NCBI GenBank assembly: GCA_043746555.1
Contig: JAYTQU010000176.1
Location: 1-15,072 of the forward strand
From: CAZQYC01 sp043746555
Lineage (GTDB): Bacteria > Pseudomonadota > Gammaproteobacteria > Steroidobacterales > Steroidobacteraceae
Length of the DNA: 15,072 nucleotides
Reading direction: 5' to 3'
Part shown: piece after piece, positions 1 through 6,609 of the stretch
Position numbering within the stretch: position 1 is the first letter of the stretch
Layout: every line of letters begins with the position of its first letter
Program-made: the position numbers and the translations under genes
The notes under the pieces: generated by a model
Database searches by the model: none
Seen by the model: only the letters and a program-made list of their open reading frames with translations
Told to the model about the DNA's origin: nothing

Positions 1-1
1 T

Positions 2-598
2 GTTGCGCTGGTTGTGTTCGCAGGCGAAACGCACACGGTAACGCCGCTGACGACCGATGTAGCCACCGTGCGTTCGTTGTTGGCGCCGCTATCGCCGGGA
101 ATCATGCCGGAATCCGGCGACAATCTTGCTCCGGCGCTGGATGAAGCGGGGCGTTTGTTGCGCGCCAGTGGCGTTGCGCACGGACAAGTGATTGTGCTCT
201 CCGATGGTTTCGCCGATCCAGCGCAAGCGTTGTCCGCGGCGCAACGCTTGCGCCAACAGGGCGCGACTGTTCAGGTGATCGGAATCGGAACGCAGACAGG
301 CGCTCCGCTACCGGACGGCAAAGGTGCATTCGTTCGCGATGCAAGCGGTCATAGTGTGTTGACGCGACTTGATGCGGATCCGCTCCAGCGGATCGCGGTA
401 GCCGGCGGCGGTCGCTATGTGTCGCTTACCGACGTTGCGGGATTGATAGCGACGTTGCAGGCGGAGTCATCGCGGCCATTCAATCAACGCGAGAAGGATC
501 AGAGCGCACATATCGCCACGTGGTTGAACGATGGCTTTTGGTTGTTGCCGCCGCTACTGTTGTTCGCCGCGTTGTTTGCGCGTCGAGGCTGGTTATGA
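2..598 (+). CDS. BatB-like VWA-domain membrane protein (5' end outside window)
   Basis: This is the C-terminal part of a von Willebrand factor A domain protein of the Bat (Bacteroides aerotolerance) type. The reading frame is open to the left edge, so the start and the MIDAS DxSxS motif lie outside the window. The visible part begins with VALVVFAGETH and a TPLTTD segment, continues with a GDN..PALDEA stretch, a strand/turn VIVLSDG and then VQVIGIGT, which is the usual order of a VWA fold. A C-terminal hydrophobic segment (WLLPPLLLFAALFA) followed by RRGWL is a single membrane anchor, as in BatB. The stop overlaps the start of the next gene (ATGA), so the two are translationally coupled. The downstream BatC-like and BatD-like genes support the Bat assignment. 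BatA is an alternative, but order and C-terminus favour BatB. The molecular role of Bat proteins is poorly defined; envelope stress or oxygen tolerance is the family-level idea. Confidence 0.85.
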   Translation, partial: VALVVFAGETHTVTPLTTDVATVRSLLAPLSPGIMPESGDNLAPALDEAGRLLRASGVAHGQVIVLSDGFADPAQALSAAQRLRQQGATVQVIGIGTQTGAPLPDGKGAFVRDASGHSVLTRLDADPLQRIAVAGGGRYVSLTDVAGLIATLQAESSRPFNQREKDQSAHIATWLNDGFWLLPPLLLFAALFARRGWL

Positions 599-1527
599 AG
601 CGCGTGTTGGTCGCTATATTGATGTGCCTCGCAAGTGCGATAGTATTTGCCGATGGTTGGCGCGATCTTTGGTTACGACGCGATCAGCAAGCGCAAGCTT
701 TGTTGCAGTCCGGAAAACCCGCCGAGGCCGCTGCATTATTCGACGATCCACGGCATCGCGCTTACGCGGAACTCAAAGCGCAGAAATTTGTCGACGCCGC
801 AAAGCGGCTCGCACCGCTCAAAGATGCGCAGTCGCAATACAATCGCGGCAATGCATTAGCGCATGCCGGCGATCTAAAGAATGCGCTTGCCGCGTACGAT
901 GCCGCACTCGCGCAAGCACCCAACGATCGCGACGCGCGACACAACCGCGATCTAGTGGCGAAACAACTGGAAAAACAAGAAAACAAAGCGCAGCAACGGA
1001 ATCAATCCGGCCAGTCCGGCAAAAACCAAAACGGCGGTCAGCAGGAACAGAATCGGCAGGCTCAGAATCAACAACAAAAGCAGAGTCAGCAAGCGAACGG
1101 CAATCAGGGTAACAATAGTCAGAAGAACGGAAGCGAGAACAAGAAGGACCAGGGCAAGAACGACCAAGACAAGAACGACCAAGACAAGAACAATCAGGTC
1201 AACTCGCGTGACGCTGCCGCCAATTGGGCGTCCGCGGATAAACGAGGTCAAGCTCAACAATCGAAGAACGCCATGCAAAATGCGACACGCGATTCCGCGG
1301 CCGAGAAAGCGCAAGCCCAGGCCGATGCGGCGGCTGCGCTAAAACAAGAACCACAGCGCGTATCGTCGGAGCATGCCAGAGCTTCGAGAGAAGCAGCGAA
1401 ACCGCGGTCGGAGCAGGCGCTCGCGATGGATCAATGGTTGCGGCGCATACCCGACGATCCAGGTGGGTTATTGCGACGTAAATTTATGATCGAACACATG
1501 CTCAAGCAACAGGAGGCGCAGCCATGA
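595..1527 (+). CDS. BatC-like TPR protein with Q/N/K-rich low-complexity region
   Basis: This 310-residue protein is likely exported. An N-terminal signal peptide (about residues 1-19, MKRVLVAILMCLASAIVFA) is followed by DGWRDLWLRRDQQAQ, then a TPR-like region (about 79-115) containing YNRGNALAHAGDLKNALAAY. Residues about 125-205 are a hydrophilic low-complexity stretch of Q, N, K, G and D that includes four 5-residue repeats. The C-terminus carries WLRRIPDDPGGLLRRKF (281-297), typical of BatC-type VWA-operon TPR proteins. I chose the ATG at 595 because it overlaps the upstream stop as ATGA and begins directly with the signal peptide; the upstream frame extension would add a non-signal segment. 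The gene overlaps the next one by ATGA as well. It probably works with the flanking VWA and BatD proteins at the inner membrane/periplasm through TPR contacts; this is inferred from the operon. Confidence 0.88.
   Translation: MKRVLVAILMCLASAIVFADGWRDLWLRRDQQAQALLQSGKPAEAAALFDDPRHRAYAELKAQKFVDAAKRLAPLKDAQSQYNRGNALAHAGDLKNALAAYDAALAQAPNDRDARHNRDLVAKQLEKQENKAQQRNQSGQSGKNQNGGQQEQNRQAQNQQQKQSQQANGNQGNNSQKNGSENKKDQGKNDQDKNDQDKNNQVNSRDAAANWASADKRGQAQQSKNAMQNATRDSAAEKAQAQADAAAALKQEPQRVSSEHARASREAAKPRSEQALAMDQWLRRIPDDPGGLLRRKFMIEHMLKQQEAQP
1141..1200 (+). repeat. Four degenerate 15-bp tandem repeats inside the BatC-like gene
   Basis: Four consecutive 15-bp units start at 1141, 1156, 1171 and 1186. 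The two central units are identical (AAGAACGACCAAGAC) and the outer two are diverged. Because 15 is a multiple of three, copy changes keep the frame. They encode KKDQG, KNDQD, KNDQD and KNNQV, residues 183-202 of the protein, within its hydrophilic linker. Confidence 0.85.
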
Positions 1528-3341
1528 AGCGCGCCAAGAACCTTGTAAGTGACGTTGCGCTACTGTCGATGATGTTGTTGATCGCTGTCGTGGCGAACGC
1601 CACGGTGACCGCGTCGCTCGACAACAATCAAGTGGCAACCGGCGACACGGTGCAATTGACGCTCGAGCACGATGGCCAAACGAATAGCCAACCCGATCTC
1701 GCGCCGCTGAAACAAGACTTCGACGTGTTGTCGAGCAGCCGACAAAGCAGCATGCAGATCATCAACGGACAGTCCTCGTCGCAAACTCTGGTGGTGCTTA
1801 CGCTGGCGGCGAAGCGCAATGGGCGGTTGACCATTCCCGCTATTACCTGGGATAGCGATCAAAGCTCGCCGATCACGCTGACGGTAGCGAATGCCGGGAC
1901 TAGTCGCAATTCAAGCGGCGACGAATCTCAGCCCGCGAATGGTAAGGTGTTTATCGAAACGCAAATCGATCGGCACCAACCCTATGTGCAAGCGGCGGTG
2001 GCGGTCACTGTGAAGCTCTATGTTGCGGAACGGATTTATCAGGCGAGTTTGAACTTGGCGCCCAGCGGCGATGCGTTGGTGCAACAAGTGGGTTCCGATC
2101 AACGTAGTAACAGCGTTCGCGACGGCCAACGCTACGATGTTATCGCTCGGCATTACCTGGTGTTTCCACAACACAGCGGCAACGTGACGCTACCCGGCGC
2201 GGAACTGAATGCACAGATCGCGACAAGACAGCGCCTTGCCGATTCACTCACGGCCGATCCGTTCGGCGATTTCTTCGGTCAGTCCGCGTTCGGCAATTTG
2301 GTCAACAGCACCAAACCGATTCGCTTGCACGGCGATGACATTGAACTCAAAGTTCGTGCGCGTCCGGTCGGCGCCACGGCAAACTATTGGTTGCCGGCGC
2401 AAAGCGTCACGTTGACAGGCCAGTGGCATCCCGACACCACCCAAGCGCATGTTGGCGATCCCATTACTCTCGACTTGGACTTGCAAGCGACCGGGATCAC
2501 GGCGGAACAATTGCCGGATCTTTCAGCGTTGCTGACGGTTCCCGATGATTTAAAGTTGTATCCGGATCAAGCCAAGTTTAAGAATGCCGCGCAAGGCGAC
2601 ACCGTTGTGGCGACGCGCACTCAGAGCATTGCGTTGATCGCGGATCAAGCGGGACAATTTACGGTGCCGGCGATACATGTTCAGTGGTGGGATACCAAAG
2701 CGGATATGGCTCGCGAGGTTGAACTACCTGCCCGCACGGTGTCGATTCTTCCCGCCGTCGGCCGCGCAAGCGCCCGTGCCATCCAGCCTTCGATAGCTTC
2801 GTCGCAAACACAAACAAATTCATCGCGGGCGACTGTGTCGCCGCGGCAAGCGGCGTCGAATCAAACGAGCATTTCTTTTCGTGGCGGCAACAACAAGTTG
2901 TGGTTCTGGGCGAGTGTCGGTCTCGGCGTCGCATGGGTTGCAACGTTATGTGCGTGGTACATGGTTCATCGACGCAATCGACGCAAGGAGCGATCGATAG
3001 CGACTCAGCAAACAACTTCAGCGCCAATCCGAACGAACACCGCTGCCGAACGCAACGCCTTTCGCGCCGCCTGTCGCGACAACGATGCCGTCGCCGCTCG
3101 CCGTCATCTACTGGCATGGGCGAGCAATGTCTGGCCCGACGATCCGCCGGTGGGAATGCAAGGGCTTGCGGCGAGATTGGAAAATGCAGCGCTGACGAAT
3201 TTACTGCGCGACCTCGATCGCGCCGTTTATGGCGGCGGCAAATGGCGAGGAACGGAGTTATCAAACGCGCTGAACGAGTTATCGGCGGCAAAGGAAAAGC
3301 GAAAGGACAAAGACGGAGAGCTGGCGGCTCTGTATCCGTAG
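1524..3341 (+). CDS. BatD-like protein (oxygen-tolerance/BatD family)
   Basis: This 605-residue protein is the third member of the Bat operon and starts at an ATGA overlap with the BatC-like gene. It has an N-terminal hydrophobic signal (about residues 11-27, ending in VVANA), then VTASLDNNQVATGDTVQLTL, the beginning of the repeated immunoglobulin-like beta domains of BatD. FDVLSSSRQSSMQIINGQ and RLTIPAITWD are characteristic family segments. A second beta region repeats the theme (GDPITLDLDLQATG, GQFTVPAIHVQWWD). A single transmembrane helix lies near residues 459-481 (LWFWASVGLGVAWVATLCAW), followed by a basic stop-transfer segment HRRNRRKER and a cytoplasmic tail ending at the TAG at 3339. 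Most of the protein is therefore predicted to be periplasmic. Length and topology match BatD. No clear terminator follows before the convergent methyltransferase gene. Confidence 0.9.
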   Translation: MKRAKNLVSDVALLSMMLLIAVVANATVTASLDNNQVATGDTVQLTLEHDGQTNSQPDLAPLKQDFDVLSSSRQSSMQIINGQSSSQTLVVLTLAAKRNGRLTIPAITWDSDQSSPITLTVANAGTSRNSSGDESQPANGKVFIETQIDRHQPYVQAAVAVTVKLYVAERIYQASLNLAPSGDALVQQVGSDQRSNSVRDGQRYDVIARHYLVFPQHSGNVTLPGAELNAQIATRQRLADSLTADPFGDFFGQSAFGNLVNSTKPIRLHGDDIELKVRARPVGATANYWLPAQSVTLTGQWHPDTTQAHVGDPITLDLDLQATGITAEQLPDLSALLTVPDDLKLYPDQAKFKNAAQGDTVVATRTQSIALIADQAGQFTVPAIHVQWWDTKADMAREVELPARTVSILPAVGRASARAIQPSIASSQTQTNSSRATVSPRQAASNQTSISFRGGNNKLWFWASVGLGVAWVATLCAWYMVHRRNRRKERSIATQQTTSAPIRTNTAAERNAFRAACRDNDAVAARRHLLAWASNVWPDDPPVGMQGLAARLENAALTNLLRDLDRAVYGGGKWRGTELSNALNELSAAKEKRKDKDGELAALYP

Positions 3342-3403
3342 TTCCGGACCGTCGTAGTCTTTATTCCGAGAGACGATTGCTCGCGCTGGCGCTTCGAAAA
3401 AAC

Positions 3404-4162
3404 CTACCGATCGCTGCTACGCGCGAACAGCACATGTATCCAATTCGGTTGCGGACGTTTCACCAACCGTTGCGCTTGATTTAGACAAGTCGCAATTCGC
3501 GTAAGCGCCTTCTGCGGCAGCGATCGGCTTGGCGGCACTTTGAGTTTTACGCCGCAATGTATGCAAGGCTCGTCTTGATCGTACGTGCCGTAGGGATTGC
3601 CGGCCAAATCGAGCAACAGCACCGATAAAGCGTTGGTGCAGTCGCGATGTCGACCCACAAACGAAAGCTCTTCAATTGTCATTTGATCGAATAGACGCGT
3701 CAGTCGCCGTCGGTTGAACGTGCTGATATGCGCCCACGGTGGATTTTTGCCGCCGCACGTGTAACAAGTGGTGCGCGCAATGCGAATGTCTTGCTTGTAA
3801 GGTACGCCGATCAAGACGTGCCGCTTTGCCACCCGCTGTAGTTCGCGACACGCGGTCTTCAATTGCCGATCCGACAAGTGTTCGAGCACTTCGGCGCACA
3901 GTACGGTATCGAACGAACGATCAGGGAAATCGAGCTGAGTGATATCGCCTTGAACGGTTAGCACGTTTTGATGAATGATATTGGGCTTTTCTAGGTCCAA
4001 TGCCGTCACTGTCATCGTGTCGTCTTCGGCCAACTGCAGAGAGATGTAGCCGTCGCGTGCCCCGGCGTCGAGAACCGACTGGGTCTTGTCGGGAAGTAGC
4101 GCGAGCAGATTGCCGATGCGCTCTTGTTCCTCGGGCCGTCGACGGTACTCAACCAAATCCAT
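3404..4162 (-). CDS. Class I SAM-dependent methyltransferase with two CxxC pairs
   Basis: This 252-residue cytoplasmic methyltransferase has motif I LDAGARDGYIS (31-41), an acidic post-I residue in ALDLEKP (about 54-60), DITQLDFPDRSFDTVLC (73-89) and CAEVLEHL (89-96), which together form the SAM-binding Rossmann fold of Methyltransf_11/25-type enzymes. After the core come CYTCGGKNPPWAHISTF (133-149) and CIHCG (200-204). The two CxxC pairs plus H145 could bind a metal. Similar cysteine-containing inserts occur in methyltransferases of surface-polysaccharide clusters, from memory of the family, but no glycan genes are nearby, so the substrate is unknown. The gene is convergent with the BatD-like gene and divergent from the dehydrogenase operon. 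The ATG at 4162 has GAGG at 4171-4174 (8-nt spacing). A TACAAT hexamer at 4196-4201 could be its -10. Confidence 0.83.
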   Translation of the reverse strand: MDLVEYRRRPEEQERIGNLLALLPDKTQSVLDAGARDGYISLQLAEDDTMTVTALDLEKPNIIHQNVLTVQGDITQLDFPDRSFDTVLCAEVLEHLSDRQLKTACRELQRVAKRHVLIGVPYKQDIRIARTTCYTCGGKNPPWAHISTFNRRRLTRLFDQMTIEELSFVGRHRDCTNALSVLLLDLAGNPYGTYDQDEPCIHCGVKLKVPPSRSLPQKALTRIATCLNQAQRLVKRPQPNWIHVLFARSSDR

Positions 4163-4195
4163 TCAGAAGACCTCGCCAGAAAAATCGGGGTCGCG

Positions 4196-4201
4196 ATTGT
4201 A
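4196..4201 (-). promoter_or_regulatory. Candidate -10 hexamer for the methyltransferase gene
   Basis: On the minus strand the sequence is TACAAT (5 of 6 matches to TATAAT), about 34 bases before the ATG. No convincing -35 hexamer sits 16-18 bases upstream, so this is a weak call from one half-site only. Confidence 0.3.
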
Positions 4202-4319
4202 GGCGAAGTTTGTCATAGCGTGGCGAATAAGTGCGACTGATTTCGGTTTTGTTAGTGACTGCGTTGCGCGCGTGTTAGCTTTCGCCGACAACTGACCACT
4301 ATGTCAATTGCTCAAAGTG

Positions 4320-4344
4320 TGACGCCGAGCAACAGTCGGCGTCA
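4320..4344. promoter_or_regulatory. Perfect 9-bp inverted repeat, candidate operator of the SDR-marR operon
   Basis: TGACGCCGA (4320-4328) and TCGGCGTCA (4336-4344) are perfectly complementary arms separated by 7 bases. The palindrome ends 7 bases before a CATAAT hexamer at 4352-4357 and covers the region where a -35 element would lie. It lies ahead of an operon encoding a MarR regulator, which commonly represses its own operon by binding a palindrome at the promoter. No T-run follows, so a terminator is unlikely. The regulator-operator link is inference. Confidence 0.5.
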
Positions 4345-4351
4345 AAGCAGG

Positions 4352-4357
4352 CATAAT
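4352..4357 (+). promoter_or_regulatory. Candidate -10 hexamer of the SDR-marR operon
   Basis: CATAAT matches the sigma-70 -10 consensus at 5 of 6 positions. The hexamer 17 bases upstream (GCAACA, 4329-4334) is a weak -35, and it falls in the spacer and right arm region of the inverted repeat at 4320-4344, so a bound repressor would occlude it. Confidence 0.35.
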
Positions 4358-4433
4358 CGTCAAACTATCGCCATGCAAGCAGCGCAAGGTGACAGCGATG
4401 AGTGAGCGGCGATTTGGGTTGGAGCGGCAGCGC

Positions 4434-5222
4434 ATGCAAGCGTCTTCTGAAATCTTCGATCTGCGCGGTAAGGTCGCGGTCGTTACCGGCGCGTCGACCG
4501 GATTGGGTAAGCGATTCGCGCGAGTGCTGGCGCAGCACGGAGCAAGCGTCGCTCTGGCGGCGCGACGAGTCGATGCGTTGGAAGCGCTTGCCAAAGAAAT
4601 ATTCGATGCCGGCGGGACGGCCGCCGCAGTACCTCTCGATGTGTGCGATGAGCAATCGATCCAAACCGCGATCGCGGTTGTCGAGAAGTCGCTTGGCGCC
4701 ATCGATATATTGGTGAACAATTCCGGAGTCGCCATCGATAAACCGGCGCTCGAACAAACGGCGCAAGATTGGGACACTGTGATGAATGTCAATTTACGAG
4801 GTGTATTCCTCATGGCTAGCGCTGTTGCCATCGCGATGCGCGATCATAAGGATCAGACGCGACGCGGCGGCAGCATCATCAACATTGCGTCGATTTTGGG
4901 ATTGCGACAGGCGAGCCATGTTCTTCCGTACGCCGTCTCGAAGGCGGGCGTGATTCAGTTGACCAAGTCATTGGCGCTCGAAGTCGCTCGCCATGACATT
5001 CGCGTCAACGCAATAGCGCCCGGGTATATCGAGACCGATATCAATCGCGAATTCTTTTCGACCGATACCGGCAAAGCGATGATCAAGCGCATACCACAAC
5101 GACATTTAGGGAAAGACAGCGACTTGGACGGCGCGTTACTATTGCTGGCATCGAGCGCGTCGAATTTCATGACCGGCAGCGTCGTAACCGTCGACGGCGG
5201 CCATTTAGTGAGTTCCCTATAA
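4434..5222 (+). CDS. Short-chain dehydrogenase/reductase (classical SDR)
   Basis: This is a cytosolic NAD(P)-dependent oxidoreductase of the classical SDR family; the substrate cannot be read from the sequence. Counting from the ATG at 4434 (262 aa, the usual SDR length), the cofactor motif TGASTGLG is at 18-25, NNSG (normally NNAG) at 95-98, the catalytic serine in NIASIL near 153, and YAVSK with catalytic Tyr166 and Lys170. PGYIETDI follows, and VTVDGGHLVSSL closes the protein, as in FabG-like enzymes. I chose 4434 because GGAG (4421-4424) precedes it by 9 bases and FDLRGKVAVVTG then falls at the normal N-terminal position. GTG 4389 and ATG 4398 in the same frame are alternatives, the latter with AAGG 8 bases upstream. 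The stop TAA shares a base with the next start (TAATG), so the dehydrogenase and MarR gene are co-translated. It may act on the ligand sensed by the regulator, but this is inference. Confidence 0.9.
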   Translation: MQASSEIFDLRGKVAVVTGASTGLGKRFARVLAQHGASVALAARRVDALEALAKEIFDAGGTAAAVPLDVCDEQSIQTAIAVVEKSLGAIDILVNNSGVAIDKPALEQTAQDWDTVMNVNLRGVFLMASAVAIAMRDHKDQTRRGGSIINIASILGLRQASHVLPYAVSKAGVIQLTKSLALEVARHDIRVNAIAPGYIETDINREFFSTDTGKAMIKRIPQRHLGKDSDLDGALLLLASSASNFMTGSVVTVDGGHLVSSL

Positions 5223-5698
5223 TGTCAAAAACGGTAATGACAAAAATTACAACAACGAAAGAGCTGACTTTACTGCAGCAATTCGGATTCGAGTTGCACG
5301 ATGTGGCGCGGCTATTGCGTAAGACCATGAACGAGCGCGCCAGCGAAATGAAGTTAACGCAGGCGCAGTGGCGCACGTTGACGCATTTGTCGCGCATGCA
5401 AGGATGTCGGCAAGCGGATCTGGCCGAAACGCTGGAAGTACGGCCGATTACCTTGGCGAGGCTGATCGACCGATTGGAGAATGCCGGATTGGTGGAGCGG
5501 CGTCGTCATCCCACCGATCGTCGCGCAGTGCAGCTTTATTTGAAACCGGCGGCGACGGCGATCATGGATCGCTTGATGGGATTGGCTACAGTCATTAGCG
5601 ATCAGGCGATGGCAGGGCTGTCGCAGACTCATCGACAACAGCTACTCGATAGTCTCAAGACGATGCGGTTGAATTTAATCGAGAAACGAGCGAACTGA
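5222..5698 (+). CDS. MarR-family transcriptional regulator
   Basis: This 158-residue winged-helix regulator probably acts as a dimer. The N-terminal helix (ELTLLQQFGFELHDVARLLRK) belongs to the dimer interface. The DNA-binding domain spans about 45-109: TQAQWRTLTHLSRMQGCRQADLAETL, the recognition region VRPITLARLIDRLENAGLVER, and a wing with the hallmark RRRHPTDRRAVQLYL (93-107). A C-terminal helix pair completes the fold. The start ATG at 5222 overlaps the dehydrogenase stop as TAATG, so translation is likely coupled; no strong SD is seen, and ATG 5237 is an alternative. It probably represses its own operon through the palindrome at 4320-4344. Its 3' end overlaps, tail to tail, the last 44 bases of the pseudogene on the other strand. 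No clear terminator was found behind it. Confidence 0.92.
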   Translation: MSKTVMTKITTTKELTLLQQFGFELHDVARLLRKTMNERASEMKLTQAQWRTLTHLSRMQGCRQADLAETLEVRPITLARLIDRLENAGLVERRRHPTDRRAVQLYLKPAATAIMDRLMGLATVISDQAMAGLSQTHRQQLLDSLKTMRLNLIEKRAN

Positions 5699-6479
5699 TA
5701 TCGATCGGTGCGTGCGATGCGTCGATTGAAACTGTATGCGACAACTCCTCGTCGCTTAGTGGCTCCCAATATTCTTGCTGTTTCGCGAGCACTTGCAGCG
5801 TTGCTTCGGAAGCATCTTGTGCTTGCGTGCGACGGGTTTCGATGCGTTGTTGCAAGATATCGGGCGACGCCATGCATTCAAAAATGCATACGCAAGATCT
5901 TCGCGTCCGCGCGACTGCAGATCCAGTACTAAAAACGCCACATCGTGAATTACGTCGATGTTGCGCAACGTCGCGTCCGAATTGACGTAAGTCGTCTTCA
6001 GTCACCCGATTACTTCTACCTTGTCAGGTTGGGATCAAGCGATGCGCGGCAACGCCGCACCGCGCGCTTCAGCGCAACCTGACAAAGTAGAATTACTTGC
6101 GAGCAGTTGCTCAAGCTCGTTGTCGCGGCTGAAGCGTCGTAACTTTATGGCGTATTCAATCGCTTTGCCGCTGCCGTTGAGTGTCGGCGCATCATTGCTG
6201 CCGGTTATGGCGATCATGTCGAGATAGAGTCCAGGAGTAAAACGGCGGTTCAATCGCAGTTCTTCTTCGCAGAAATGTTTTCGTTGCGCCAGCGTTGAGA
6301 AATCGACGAACGGCAACTTGATCGGTTTCTTTATTTTGTAGGGGTAGTCTCCCGCGAGCAGGACCCAAGAGATGTGAGTTTCGCAAAGCTGAACGTCGCT
6401 CGCCGCGCGCGGGTAGCGCGCGTAATCGCGCGATGCTTGGCGCTACGTAGTTGACGAATGCGGCGGCGGATGTTTGTAG
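5655..6479 (-). pseudogene. Decayed bifunctional aminoglycoside-phosphotransferase-like/ATP-binding protein (COG2187+COG0645 type)
   Basis: Family members have about 500 residues; only about 240 codons survive here, in changing frames. Reading the minus strand: 6473-6450 gives TSAAAFVN. A frame change follows, and 6442-6092 gives RYPRAASDVQLCETHISW, then VLLAGDYPYKIKKP, FCEEELRLNRRFTPGLYLD, EYAIKLRRF and EQLLASN, the N-terminal family signature. An 83-bp insertion (79-bp palindromic element plus 4-bp duplication) then breaks the frame. From 6008 RVTEDDLRQFGRDVAQ continues. The text then jumps, in another frame from 5959, to IDVIHDVAFLVLDLQSRG, skipping a large block. A second jump near 5880 reaches ECMASPDILQQRIETRR and EPLSDEELSHTV, the C-terminus of the P-loop half, ending at the stop at 5655. 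The Walker A region and most of the phosphotransferase core are missing. AAGGAG (6488-6493) lies 8 bases before codon CTA (6477-6479), possibly the lost start. The ancestral role is unknown. It has no intact function as read. Confidence 0.8.
6014..6092. mobile_element. 79-bp palindromic (MITE/REPIN-like) insertion with flanking TTAC duplication
   Basis: Terminal arms TTCTACCTTGTCAGGTTG (6014-6031) and CAACCTGACAAAGTAGAA (6075-6092) are inverted repeats matching at 17 of 18 positions. Inside them a second hairpin pairs AAGC and GCGCGG (6037-6049) with CCGCGC and GCTT (6060-6069). TTAC flanks both ends (6010-6013 and 6093-6096). Because the ends are themselves TT...A, the visible direct repeat extends to ATTACTT (6009-6015 and 6092-6098). 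Removing 83 bp (element plus one repeat) rejoins the interrupted gene in frame as LLASN-RVTEDDLRQF on the minus strand. It encodes no protein, so it would depend on a transposase elsewhere. I do not recognise a named family and see no second copy in this window. Confidence 0.75.
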
Positions 6480-6609
6480 CGCGGTCGCTCCTTACACAAT
6501 CGGCCACAATCGTTCGTCGTCTTGCCACGCTTGCGGTGCAATGCCGCCTTGTTTACGGCGCCTCATAGAGTCGAGTTTCAACCAAAGCCCAACGAGGCTG
6601 GAGGCGAGT

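Noticed and set aside
952..1314. Minus-strand 120-codon ORF rich in L and V, looking like a membrane protein
   Set aside because: It is the antisense of the Q/N/K/D-rich tract of the BatC-like gene; CTT, GTT and TTG-type codons simply mirror AAG, AAC and CAA. It has no SD and the sense gene is clear.
3342..3403. Convergent gap between the BatD-like and methyltransferase genes, searched for a bidirectional terminator
   Set aside because: A run of A's (3397-3402) exists but no adequate GC-rich stem precedes it on either strand.
2659..3484. Long alternative ORFs across the 3' half of the BatD-like gene on both strands
   Set aside because: Their translations are arginine- and serine-rich with no domain pattern, while the BatD frame shows a coherent beta domain, a transmembrane helix and a tail.
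6400..6445. GCGCGC-rich inverted segments considered as a second palindromic element
   Set aside because: The pairing is short and irregular, no flanking repeat is seen, and the segment reads through as pseudogene coding sequence (RYPRAASDVQLCETHISW).
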